Positions 6,117 through 13,044 are shown, numbered from the stretch's first letter. The stretch: 14,039 nt of DNA from Thalassospiraceae bacterium (GCA_030637205.1 DAOVVL010000014.1:1-14039); one strand, 5' to 3'. Made by a program: numbers and translations. The notes: a model not told the origin generated them from the letters alone.

Positions 6117-7079
6117 CTACCCCTTGCCCTTCTTGATTTTCCGAATGGCGGTAATAAGGTTCCGAACCGCGCGGACTGACTTCTTAAAAGCAGCCCGCTC
6201 TTGGGCATCGAGTTTGACCTCGACAACCCGCTCAACCCCGCGAGCGCCGATCACGACCGGAACGCCCACATAAACCTCCCTCACGCCGTATTCTCCTTTG
6301 AGATACGCCGCACATGGCAGAACACGTTTTTTATCTTTTAGGTAGGATTCCGCCATTTCAATGGCGGCAGTAGCGGGGGCATAGTAAGCCGAACCTGTTT
6401 TTAACAGGCCAACGATCTCTGCCCCCCCGTCTCTGGTGCGCTGGACAATTTCGTCCACACGCTTTTTAGTCGTCCACTTCATTTTGATTAAGTCGGGCAA
6501 TGGAATGCCCGCCACAGCGGAATATCGAACCGACGGAACCATGGTATCGCCATGGCCGCCGAGAACGAACGCGGTGACGTCTTCAACCGAGACGTCGAAT
6601 TCTTCAGCGAGGAAATAGCGAAAACGTGCCGAATCGAGAACGCCCGCCATGCCCACAACTTTTTTGTGCGGCAAGCCGGATGCTTCGCGCAACGCCCAAA
6701 CCATGGCGTCCAGCGGATTGGTCACGCAAATCACAAATGCCTTGGGTGCGTACTTCTTGATGCCCTTGCCGACCGAGTGCATGACGCTGACATTAATAGC
6801 AAGCAGATCGTCACGGCTCATGCCCGGTTTGCGGGCCACGCCAGCGGTCACAATCACCACGTCAGCACCTTTAATGGCGCTATAGTTCTTGGTGCCGACC
6901 AATTTGGAATCGAACCCGGCAATGGGGGAAGATTGCGCAATATCCAGCGCTTTGCCCTTAGGCAGGCCGTCCATGATGTCAAACATCACGATGTCGCCCA
7001 GTTCCTTGAGGCCCGCTAAATGGGCCAAGGTGCCGCCGATATTACCAGCGCCGATAAGAGCGATCTTGTTACGAGCCAT
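6117..7079 (-). CDS. mdh: NAD-dependent malate dehydrogenase
   Basis: The enzyme oxidises L-malate to oxaloacetate with NAD in the cytoplasm, closing the TCA cycle. The 320-residue protein belongs to the LDH-like MDH group usual in Alphaproteobacteria. The nucleotide-binding motif GAGNIGG spans residues 10-16, and Asp34 at the end of beta-2 (VMFDI) indicates NAD rather than NADP. The substrate and catalytic residues are visible: Arg83 and Arg89 in ARKPGMSRDD, Asn121 in VTNPLD, Arg152 in LDSARF, and His176 in GGHGDTM. The ATG at 7077-7079 has AAGGA about ten bases upstream. It appears to be the first gene of the mdh, H1-like, sucC, sucD run, with a 300-base AT-rich leader region ahead. The C-terminus (from about residue 300) is unusually basic, ending RKIKKGKG. 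Confidence 0.97.
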   Translation of the reverse strand: MARNKIALIGAGNIGGTLAHLAGLKELGDIVMFDIMDGLPKGKALDIAQSSPIAGFDSKLVGTKNYSAIKGADVVIVTAGVARKPGMSRDDLLAINVSVMHSVGKGIKKYAPKAFVICVTNPLDAMVWALREASGLPHKKVVGMAGVLDSARFRYFLAEEFDVSVEDVTAFVLGGHGDTMVPSVRYSAVAGIPLPDLIKMKWTTKKRVDEIVQRTRDGGAEIVGLLKTGSAYYAPATAAIEMAESYLKDKKRVLPCAAYLKGEYGVREVYVGVPVVIGARGVERVVEVKLDAQERAAFKKSVRAVRNLITAIRKIKKGKG

Positions 7080-7222
7080 GGAAGTTTGTCCTTCCCAAAA
7101 ATTCCGAACTTAAATTCGCTTCTGCGAAAAAATCTTAGGACCGGAATTTGCTTTTCTAAACGACCTCAAACTTTATTTTAGCGTTGTTGTTTTTGTCGCT
7201 GCACTGAATTAAAAAACTTGAT

Positions 7223-7252
7223 GCAAAAAATAAATTCAAATTCATTTTTTGC
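7223..7252. repeat. AT-rich inverted repeat upstream of mdh
   Basis: The arms GCAAAAAAT (7223-7231) and ATTTTTTGC (7244-7252) are perfectly complementary. The 12-base centre is AAATTC repeated twice in tandem. The stem is too AT-rich for a convincing terminator; an operator for a dimeric regulator or a bent-DNA element is equally possible. Confidence 0.5.
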
Positions 7253-7308
7253 CAGTCACATCGACACAACAAAAATTCATCTCCTTGCAACGCAAACAGA
7301 TTCGCATA

Positions 7309-7337
7309 TTTCTACCCTGATTCGCGCAATTGGGCAA
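7309..7337 (-). promoter_or_regulatory. Candidate sigma-70 type promoter for mdh
   Basis: The minus strand has TTGCCC (7332-7337), a spacer of exactly 17 bases, then TAGAAA (7309-7314). Each hexamer matches four of six consensus positions. It would give a leader of roughly 220 bases before mdh. Other AT-rich hexamers in the region could serve equally well, so this is only a candidate. Confidence 0.28.
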
Positions 7338-7379
7338 GTCACTTACGTGCAATTCCAACATCATCCTAAAATGTAGTCT

Positions 7380-8501
7380 TTATGTACGACTTGCGTGATC
7401 CCGTTCCATGTACGTTTCGGATTGCATTTCGATGAGTCGCGATGCGGTTCGTTCAAATTCAAACGTACCTTCACCATCGACGTAAAGATCAGGTGGTTCG
7501 GCGTCTGCGGAACAAATTAATTTGACGTGACCTTCGTAAAGCGCGTCGATTAACGTGATAAAACGCCGTGCAACATCCTTCATCTGCGCATCCATGCGCG
7601 GAATTCCGTAAATAATAAGCGTATGATAACGCCTTGATATTTCTATGTAATCCGCCGGTCCCAGGGCCCTGCCGCAAATGTCTTCAAAGCCCAGCATGGC
7701 AACACCTTCGACCGCTTTGGGAATTTCAACCTTGCGCCCCTGAACCGGGATCACGGCCGCGTGTGCACGATGGCCATGGGTCAAACGTTTGAAAGAATTT
7801 TCCAGTTTTGCACGTGCGACTTCGTCATCTGGCGTGATAAATGCATCCAGCGCCCGCATATGTTCGAGGCGATAGTCGGTTGGCCCGGCCAATTCAAGTA
7901 AATCCATTTTTTGTTCGAATAAATCGATAAACGGAACAAATTGATCCCTTTGCAGACCATCTTTATATAGATCGCGCGGTGGGCGGTTGGATGTTGCGAC
8001 CACCACAACACCCTTTTCAAACAGAGTTTCAAACAACCGGCCAACGATCATGGCGTCGGTAATATCGGTGACTTGCAGCTCATCAAGACACAATAAGCTG
8101 GCACCTTTTGCGATGGCGTTGCCGACCGCGTGGATGGGGTCTGCAACCTTGATTTCGTCGGCGCGAAAGCCTGCCATGCGGGTGTGGACTTCCTGCATGA
8201 AGGCGTGGAAATGGACCCGGCGCTTGGCTTCAAGCGGCGCATCTTCAAAAAACATGTCCATCAGCATGGATTTGCCGCGCCCTACCCCACCAAAGATATA
8301 CAGCCCCTGGGGGGCTTCAATGCGGCGCCGGCCCAGACCAAAGCGATCTTTCCAGCCCGCTTCCCCGGTATCGGGTTCGTACCCCTTCAACGCATTGTGC
8401 AGGCTTTGCAGCTTTTCAACTGCCAACGCCTGCACCGGATCGTAGCGGATTTTACCGGCCGCGATTTCAGATCGGTAGTTTGTTAGCGGCCCTTCTGACA
8501 T
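7380..8501 (-). CDS. zapE: AFG1/ZapE-family cell-division ATPase
   Basis: ZapE is an AAA+-like ATPase of the AFG1 family, linked in E. coli to Z-ring dynamics and in mitochondria to turnover of respiratory complex subunits. From the ATG at 8499-8501 the product is 373 residues, typical of the family, and begins MSEGPLTNYR. Walker A is GGVGRGKSM (71-79), Walker B is LLCLDE (136-141), and ATSNRPP (169-175) is the sensor/arginine segment. The ATG has no Shine-Dalgarno sequence; the preceding bases are C-rich. A TTG at 8598-8600, with AAGGA immediately before it, would give 406 residues whose extra 33 do not look conserved, so the true start is uncertain. The gene lies between sdhB and mdh on their strand but is separated from sdhB by the plus-strand pair. 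Confidence 0.93.
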   Translation of the reverse strand: MSEGPLTNYRSEIAAGKIRYDPVQALAVEKLQSLHNALKGYEPDTGEAGWKDRFGLGRRRIEAPQGLYIFGGVGRGKSMLMDMFFEDAPLEAKRRVHFHAFMQEVHTRMAGFRADEIKVADPIHAVGNAIAKGASLLCLDELQVTDITDAMIVGRLFETLFEKGVVVVATSNRPPRDLYKDGLQRDQFVPFIDLFEQKMDLLELAGPTDYRLEHMRALDAFITPDDEVARAKLENSFKRLTHGHRAHAAVIPVQGRKVEIPKAVEGVAMLGFEDICGRALGPADYIEISRRYHTLIIYGIPRMDAQMKDVARRFITLIDALYEGHVKLICSADAEPPDLYVDGEGTFEFERTASRLIEMQSETYMERDHASRT

Positions 8502-8720
8502 GGAGGGGGAGGCCTTTTCACTAAAAAGAATCTCAGGTCTTGTTGGAACGCTACGTTGCACAGCGGGGGCCTGTAAAGCCCGCGCGGCTTTTGTAAGCAA
8601 ATCCTTTTGAATTTAGGGCTTTACCAGCCTCGCTTTCTCACCCCCCTTGCACTGGCGCTTTTCCAAATGCACACTATTTTCCCAGTATCGGCCCATGCAA
8701 AGCAAACACTGGAAACCGCT
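8502..8720. promoter_or_regulatory. Divergent intergenic region between zapE and the desaturase-family gene
   Basis: This 219-base region must hold promoters for both directions if the chosen starts are right. No clear -35/-10 pair is seen on either strand. It contains a long-range inverted repeat GTAAAGCCC (8573-8581) / GGGCTTTAC (8616-8624) and a competing short hairpin AAAGCC-CGCGC-GGCTTT (8575-8591). Weakly supported N-terminal extensions of both flanking genes reach into it from TTG codons (8598-8600 minus, 8607-8609 plus). Confidence 0.45.
8573..8624. repeat. Inverted repeat with 9-base arms, overlapping a second hairpin
   Basis: GTAAAGCCC at 8573-8581 is perfectly complementary to GGGCTTTAC at 8616-8624, and allowing one bulged base it extends to CTG/CAG. 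The left arm also pairs with GGCTTT at 8586-8591, so the two structures exclude each other in either transcript. Confidence 0.65.
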
Positions 8721-9617
8721 ATGAACGACTTTCAAAGCCAACTGATGGAGCTGGAACAACCGATCCGTCTGGGATTCTTCTTTGGCGTATTTACCATCAT
8801 GGCACTGGCCGAACTGGTGCGCCCAAGGCGCAAGCTGACCATTTCCAAGGGGCTGCGGTGGTTTTCCAATCTTGGCATCGTGGTTTTCAACACGGTGCTG
8901 GCGCGCGCCATCCTGCCCATGGCCCCGGTGGCGTTTGCAGCCCTGATGGCTGATCGCGGCTGGGGCATCTTTAATGTGATCGATATTTCACCCACCTTGG
9001 CGTTTGTGGCCACCGTGGTGCTGATGGATTTTGCCATCTGGCTGCAACACGTGATGGTTCACGCCGTTCCGGTGCTGTGGCGGCTGCACCGCCTGCACCA
9101 TGCCGATCTGGATTACGATGTGACCACGGGGGCGCGTTTCCACCCCATTGAGATTCTGCTCTCACTCGGCATCAAGTTTGCGGTCATAGCCCTGCTGGGT
9201 GCGCCGGCTGCCGCCGTGCTGGTGTTTGAGGTGATCTTGAATGCCATGGCCATGTTCAACCATGCCAACTTCAAGCTGCCGCTGGGCCTCGATGCGGTTT
9301 TGCGCACGTTGCTGGTAACGCCCGACATGCACCGGGTGCATCACAGCGTGATCCCGTTTGAGACCAATTCGAACTTCGGTTTTAACCTTTCCATCTGGGA
9401 CCGGCTTTTTGGCACCTATATCGCCCAGCCCGAAGGCGGCCACGAAGGCATGACCATCGGCATCGACCTGTTCAGGACCGCGCATGATGAACGCCTCGAC
9501 CAGATGCTGATCCAGCCTTTTAGGGGAAATGTGGGCGATTACACCATCAACCGCCGCGACTGGGGGCAAAAAGCGGGCAAGTTCAGCCCTGAAGACAAAG
9601 ACGGCAATGGCCCATGA
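8721..9617 (+). CDS. Sterol desaturase / fatty acid hydroxylase family membrane protein
   Basis: This is a di-iron membrane oxygenase of the fatty acid hydroxylase superfamily (PF04116 type); the substrate is not known, though lipids are typical. From the ATG at 8721 the product has 298 residues. Histidine clusters that would bind the two irons are HVMVH (110-114), HRLHH (123-127), His141, NH (180-181) and HRVHH (204-208). Hydrophobic segments at about 17-33, 51-76, 92-109 and 147-180 indicate an inner-membrane protein with the histidines on the cytoplasmic side. ATG at 8667 and TTG at 8607 are alternative in-frame starts without ribosome binding sites; 8721 is preceded by a weak GGAAA. It is the first of two plus-strand genes breaking an otherwise minus-strand TCA cluster, with its stop overlapping the next gene. 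The family call is firm, the function unassigned. Confidence 0.9.
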   Translation: MNDFQSQLMELEQPIRLGFFFGVFTIMALAELVRPRRKLTISKGLRWFSNLGIVVFNTVLARAILPMAPVAFAALMADRGWGIFNVIDISPTLAFVATVVLMDFAIWLQHVMVHAVPVLWRLHRLHHADLDYDVTTGARFHPIEILLSLGIKFAVIALLGAPAAAVLVFEVILNAMAMFNHANFKLPLGLDAVLRTLLVTPDMHRVHHSVIPFETNSNFGFNLSIWDRLFGTYIAQPEGGHEGMTIGIDLFRTAHDERLDQMLIQPFRGNVGDYTINRRDWGQKAGKFSPEDKDGNGP

Positions 9618-10024
9618 AGGCCGGACGTGAAACCAGCGAGCATACCTTTCGCGTCGAACACATCGGCTTTGAGGCCGATTTTTATCACCCCCAAGGCAAG
9701 AACCTGAAGCTCGGCACCGATACCGTTGAGCGTTACGAGATGCAAAAAGAGGATGCCGAAATCTTCATCCAGCACGCATCCGCGACGGCGTTTAATTCCG
9801 ACGAGATCCTCAGCTGGTTTTTGCTGCAAACCAACACCACGCTGGCCGACCACCTGCCCCAACCTTCATTGGGAAAGCCGTCAATGGGCCAGCCGGTGTT
9901 CGTCACCTTCCCGATCCGCTTCGATCAGGGCGTGTTTCATATGGACACAGAACATGGATCGCAAGACCTGCGGGCGCTGAATTTACTGGTCCGCGTTGAA
10001 GGCAAAGCCAAAACGAATAGCTGA
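9614..10024 (+). CDS. Hypothetical protein, 136 residues, coupled to the desaturase-family gene
   Basis: I do not recognise this protein. It overlaps the preceding gene by ATGA (start 9614-9616, stop of the upstream gene 9615-9617) and has no good Shine-Dalgarno sequence, so translation probably relies on coupling. It is soluble by appearance, with no signal peptide or membrane segment. It is mildly acidic, rich in His and Gln, and mixes short strand-like stretches (TFRVEHIGFEADFY at 11-24, PVFVTFPIRFDQGVFHM at 94-110, ALNLLVRVEG at 121-130) with a possible helix (EILSWFLLQTN, 64-74). A PSLGKPSMGQP loop (84-94) separates the halves. A small beta-rich domain is my guess. The coupled arrangement suggests it works with the membrane oxygenase. 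It ends seven bases from the convergent sdhB stop. Confidence 0.75.
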   Translation: MKAGRETSEHTFRVEHIGFEADFYHPQGKNLKLGTDTVERYEMQKEDAEIFIQHASATAFNSDEILSWFLLQTNTTLADHLPQPSLGKPSMGQPVFVTFPIRFDQGVFHMDTEHGSQDLRALNLLVRVEGKAKTNS

Positions 10025-10031
10025 TGCGCGC

Positions 10032-10811
10032 CTAGCGCCGCTTGATCAACAACGTCTTGATCTCGGCAATGGCTTTGCCGGGGTTGAGGCTTTTGGGGCA
10101 CGTATTGGTGCAGTTCATGATCGTGTGGCAGCGATACAGCCTGAACGGATCATCCACGTTATCAAGGCGTTCGCCGGCGGCCTCGTCGCGACTGTCGGCA
10201 ATCCAGCGATACGCCTGCAACAAAATCGCAGGCCCGAGGTAGCGATCGCCGTTCCACCAGTAACTGGGGCAGCTGGTCTGGCAACAGAAACACAAAATAC
10301 ATTCCCACATGCCGTCCAGCTCAGCCCGTTCGTCGGTGCTTTGCAGGCGTTCAGCCGTGGTCGGCGGCGGGGTATCGGATTTCAGCCACGGCTCGATGGA
10401 CGCATACTGGGCATAAGGAACCGAAAGGTCCGGCACCAGATCCTTGATCACCGGCATGTGCGGCAACGGATAGACCTTGATGTCGCCGCTGATGGATGCA
10501 ATCGGTTTGGTGCAGGCGATGGTATTGGTGCCGTCAATGTTAAACGCACAGCTGCCGCAAACGCCTTCGCGGCACGATCTGCGAAACGTCAGGGTCGAAT
10601 CCATTTCGTCCTTGATCTTGACCAGCGCATCCAGAACCATCGGCCCACAAGTGTCGATATCCACCTGAAACGTATCAATGCGCGGGTTTTCGCCGGTGTC
10701 GGGATCAAAACGGTAAATCTTGAAGGTGCGCAGGTTGGTTGCGCCCACGGGCGCCGGGTGCGTTTTGCCCTTGGTCGGGCGGGCATCTTTGGGCAGCATG
10801 AATTCAACCAT
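10032..10811 (-). CDS. sdhB: Succinate dehydrogenase iron-sulfur subunit
   Basis: SdhB carries electrons from the FAD of SdhA to quinone in complex II, on the cytoplasmic face of the inner membrane. The 259-residue protein has all three clusters intact. The [2Fe-2S] ligands are Cys80, Cys85, Cys88 and Cys100 (CREGVCGSC). The [4Fe-4S] ligands are Cys171, Cys174, Cys177 and Cys238. The [3Fe-4S] ligands are Cys181, Cys228 and Cys234. The CILCFCCQTSCPSYWWN segment is the classical ferredoxin-like signature. The ATG at 10809-10811 has AAGGAAG about nine bases upstream, overlapping the sdhA stop codon, which is 14 bases away. It is the last gene of the sdhCDAB run. The neighbouring gene downstream points towards it with only seven bases between the stop codons. 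Confidence 0.97.
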   Translation of the reverse strand: MVEFMLPKDARPTKGKTHPAPVGATNLRTFKIYRFDPDTGENPRIDTFQVDIDTCGPMVLDALVKIKDEMDSTLTFRRSCREGVCGSCAFNIDGTNTIACTKPIASISGDIKVYPLPHMPVIKDLVPDLSVPYAQYASIEPWLKSDTPPPTTAERLQSTDERAELDGMWECILCFCCQTSCPSYWWNGDRYLGPAILLQAYRWIADSRDEAAGERLDNVDDPFRLYRCHTIMNCTNTCPKSLNPGKAIAEIKTLLIKRR

Positions 10812-10825
10812 CGGGGCAGGCTTCC

Positions 10826-12616
10826 TTAATACACGCGCGCTTTGGGTACGACATATTCAACCTCGTCCGTTAACGTCCAGGTGTGGACCGGGCGGTAGTC
10901 GAGCTTGATGGATTTATCTGCGTCCACCCATGCGATGGTGTGTTTCATCCACGTTTCGTCATCGCGGTCGGGGAAATCTTCACGCGCATGGGCGCCGCGG
11001 CTTTCTTGGCGTGCCAGCGCCGAATGCACGGTGGCCTGTGCGCAATCAAGCAGGTTTTCCAGTTCCAGTGCCTCTACCAGATCGGAATTCCAGATCATGG
11101 ATCGATCATTGATCCCAATATCGCTGGCCGACTTGGCGATGGCGTCGATGGATGTCTGGCCTTCTGATAGGCTTTCCTTGGTTCTGAACACGGCCGCGTC
11201 GCGGTGCATGGTTTGCTGCATTTCATCGCGAATGACGGCCGTGGGCTTGGCGCCGGATGCATTGCGCAGGCGTTCAAGACGTGTGAGCGCCGGTTCCAGC
11301 AGGTCATTTGAGATGGGCTTCTGGTCGGCGCCCGGCGTGATGGTGGCGCGCGCACGAAGGGCTGCGGCGCGCCCGAACACCACGATGTCCAACAACGAAT
11401 TGGTGCCCAGCCGGTTGGCGCCATGCACCGAAACGCACGCCGCTTCGCCGATGGCCATCAGGCCCGGGCAGACATTGTCGGGGTCTTTTTCCGTGGGGCG
11501 CAGGACTTCGCCATAAATGTTGGTCGGGATGCCGCCCATGTTGTAATGCACGGTCGGGATCACCGGAATCGGTTCTTCGGTCACGTTGACACCGGCAAAC
11601 ACCTTGGCGCTTTCGGAAATGCCCGGCAGGCGTTCTGCCAGCAAGTCGTGGCCCAGATGTTCCAGATGCAGATGGATATGATCGCCACCGCTGCCGATAC
11701 CGCGCCCTTCGCGGATTTCCATGGTCATGGCGCGGCTGACCACATCGCGTGACGCCAGATCCTTGGCCGTGGGGGCGTAGCGTTCCATAAATCGCTCGCC
11801 ACTGGCGTTGGTCAGGTACCCGCCTTCGCCACGTGCGCCCTCGGTAATCAGCACGCCTGCGCCGTAAATACCGGTGGGATGGAACTGCACGAATTCCATG
11901 TCTTGTAATGGAAGGCCCGCGCGCGCCACCATGCCGTGACCATCACCCGTACACGTGTGCGCCGATGTGCACGAAAACCATGCGCGCCCGTACCCGCCGG
12001 TGGCCAGCACCGTTCTCTGGGCCTGAAAGCGGTGAATGGAACCATCTTCAAGGTTCCACGCCACCACACCGCGGCATTCGCCTTCTTCGTCCATGATCAG
12101 GTCGATGGCAATGAACTCGACAAAAAATTCAACGTCGTGTTTCAGCGATTGTTGATACAGCGTGTGCAAAATCGCGTGCCCGGTGCGATCCGCCGCGGCG
12201 CAGGCGCGTGGTACCGGGGCTTCGCCAAAATCACGCATGTGCCCACCAAAGGGGCGCTGGTAAATTTTGCCTTCGGGATTGCGCGAAAACGGCACACCTA
12301 GATGTTCCAGTTCATGCACGGCGGGAATGGCGTTTTTGCACATGTATTCGATGGCATCCTGGTCGCCCAGCCAGTCCGACCCCTTGACGGTGTCGTACAT
12401 GTGCCATTTCCAGTTGTCGTCGGCCATGTTGCCCAGCGCCGCCCCGATGCCGCCTTGGGCTGCCACGGTGTGGCTACGGGTGGGAAATACCTTGGTGATG
12501 CACGCGGTCTTCAGGCCCGCATGGGTCATGCCCAGCGAGGCACGAAGGCCCGCACCGCCGGCCCCGATGACGACGCAATCGTAAATGTGTTCGGTAATGG
12601 GGATGGCTTCGCTCAT
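10826..12616 (-). CDS. sdhA: Succinate dehydrogenase flavoprotein subunit
   Basis: SdhA oxidises succinate to fumarate with a covalently bound FAD in complex II. The product is 596 residues. The FAD-binding VIGAGGAGLRAS spans about 16-27, and the flavin-linking histidine is His49 in RSHTVAAQGG. The central region has ATGGYGR, SAHTCTGDG and FHPTGIYGAGVLITEGARGE, which contribute the dicarboxylate site, and HGANRLGTNSLLD lies before the C-terminal domain. It ends in the usual PKARVY. The start is the ATG at 12614-12616, with AGAGG four bases upstream. The open frame runs on to 12952, but that extension overlaps sdhD in another frame and is not coding. It lies 23 bases after sdhD and 14 before sdhB. 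Confidence 0.97.
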   Translation of the reverse strand: MSEAIPITEHIYDCVVIGAGGAGLRASLGMTHAGLKTACITKVFPTRSHTVAAQGGIGAALGNMADDNWKWHMYDTVKGSDWLGDQDAIEYMCKNAIPAVHELEHLGVPFSRNPEGKIYQRPFGGHMRDFGEAPVPRACAAADRTGHAILHTLYQQSLKHDVEFFVEFIAIDLIMDEEGECRGVVAWNLEDGSIHRFQAQRTVLATGGYGRAWFSCTSAHTCTGDGHGMVARAGLPLQDMEFVQFHPTGIYGAGVLITEGARGEGGYLTNASGERFMERYAPTAKDLASRDVVSRAMTMEIREGRGIGSGGDHIHLHLEHLGHDLLAERLPGISESAKVFAGVNVTEEPIPVIPTVHYNMGGIPTNIYGEVLRPTEKDPDNVCPGLMAIGEAACVSVHGANRLGTNSLLDIVVFGRAAALRARATITPGADQKPISNDLLEPALTRLERLRNASGAKPTAVIRDEMQQTMHRDAAVFRTKESLSEGQTSIDAIAKSASDIGINDRSMIWNSDLVEALELENLLDCAQATVHSALARQESRGAHAREDFPDRDDETWMKHTIAWVDADKSIKLDYRPVHTWTLTDEVEYVVPKARVY

Positions 12617-12620
12617 ATCA

Positions 12621-12625
12621 CCTCT
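12621..12625 (-). promoter_or_regulatory. Ribosome binding site of sdhA
   Basis: The minus strand reads AGAGG followed by TGAT and the ATG at 12614-12616. It settles the sdhA start within the long open frame and sits in the 23-base sdhD-sdhA spacer. Confidence 0.7.
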
Positions 12626-12648
12626 ATTATCCGGCCCAATTATCCGGC
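12626..12648. repeat. 10-base direct repeat, 13 bases apart, across the sdhD stop
   Basis: ATTATCCGGC occurs at 12626-12635 and again at 12639-12648. On the minus strand this is GCCGGATAAT, the first copy carrying the sdhD stop codon and the second lying in the spacer just before the sdhA ribosome binding site. Confidence 0.75.
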
Positions 12649-13044
12649 TAGGGAAATTTTCAAAACGGCGAAAATGGAAGATGCCATAAACAACATGCTT
12701 CCATACTTGACGATCATTATCATCGCCATCTTCACCGCTTCGGAATGGACATAATCCTCGATCACCACGGTCACGCCCAACTGGGCATGGTGAAACAAGG
12801 TCACAATCAGCAGCACCAGAAACACCGAATTTCCAAATTCGGATACCCACGCGTGAAACGACTGGTAATCGGCGCCGGTCAGCGTAATCAGGGAATAGAC
12901 AAACCACATGGAAAGCGGCAGAAGCGCAACCGCGCTCATGCGTTGCGCCCACCAGTGATGCACCCCTTCACGGGTCGAACCCAGACCGCGCACGCGTGAC
13001 AGGTTAGAGCGCAGCTGTCGTTTTTGGGTTGTGGTTTCGACCAT
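12640..13044 (-). CDS. sdhD: Succinate dehydrogenase membrane anchor subunit
   Basis: SdhD anchors complex II in the inner membrane and helps bind heme b and quinone. The 134-residue protein has a basic N-terminus, then GLGSTREGVHHWWAQRMSA (20-38), followed by three membrane segments at about 37-56, 72-94 and 106-130. The heme ligand is likely His86 in HAQLGVTVVIEDYVH, and Asp97-Tyr98 correspond to the quinone-site Asp-Tyr pair of the E. coli protein. The ATG at 13042-13044 follows the sdhC stop by 15 bases, with only a weak TGAGAA as ribosome binding site. Confidence 0.94.
   Translation of the reverse strand: MVETTTQKRQLRSNLSRVRGLGSTREGVHHWWAQRMSAVALLPLSMWFVYSLITLTGADYQSFHAWVSEFGNSVFLVLLIVTLFHHAQLGVTVVIEDYVHSEAVKMAMIMIVKYGSMLFMASSIFAVLKISLAG

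Larger units (their letters stand above)
7080..7379. promoter_or_regulatory. AT-rich region between zapE and mdh: promoter/leader of the mdh-suc genes
   Basis: These 300 bases contain no credible gene and are clearly AT-richer than the flanking coding DNA. They hold a candidate minus-strand promoter (7309-7337), a perfect inverted repeat with 9-base arms GCAAAAAAT/ATTTTTTGC around a 12-base loop (7223-7252), and a smaller TTCGC-TTCT-GCGAA hairpin (7115-7128) within the mdh leader. The zapE transcript would end somewhere here, but the A/T-only stems are poor intrinsic terminators. Confidence 0.5.

Noticed and set aside
7223..7252. Rho-independent terminator of zapE
   Set aside because: The arms are nearly all A/T with a 12-base loop and lie about 130 bases beyond the stop codon, so a stable terminator hairpin is unlikely. 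It is kept only as an inverted repeat.
8721..10024. Mobile element carrying the plus-strand pair
   Set aside because: No transposase or integrase, terminal inverted repeats or target duplications are visible at either side.
9996..10829. A 277-codon plus-strand open frame covering sdhB
   Set aside because: It is antisense to a complete sdhB with all Fe-S ligands. It has no recognisable protein features and is a codon-bias shadow.
12617..12952. The 112-codon N-terminal extension of the sdhA open frame
   Set aside because: It overlaps sdhD in another frame. The ribosome binding site and SdhA similarity begin at 12616.
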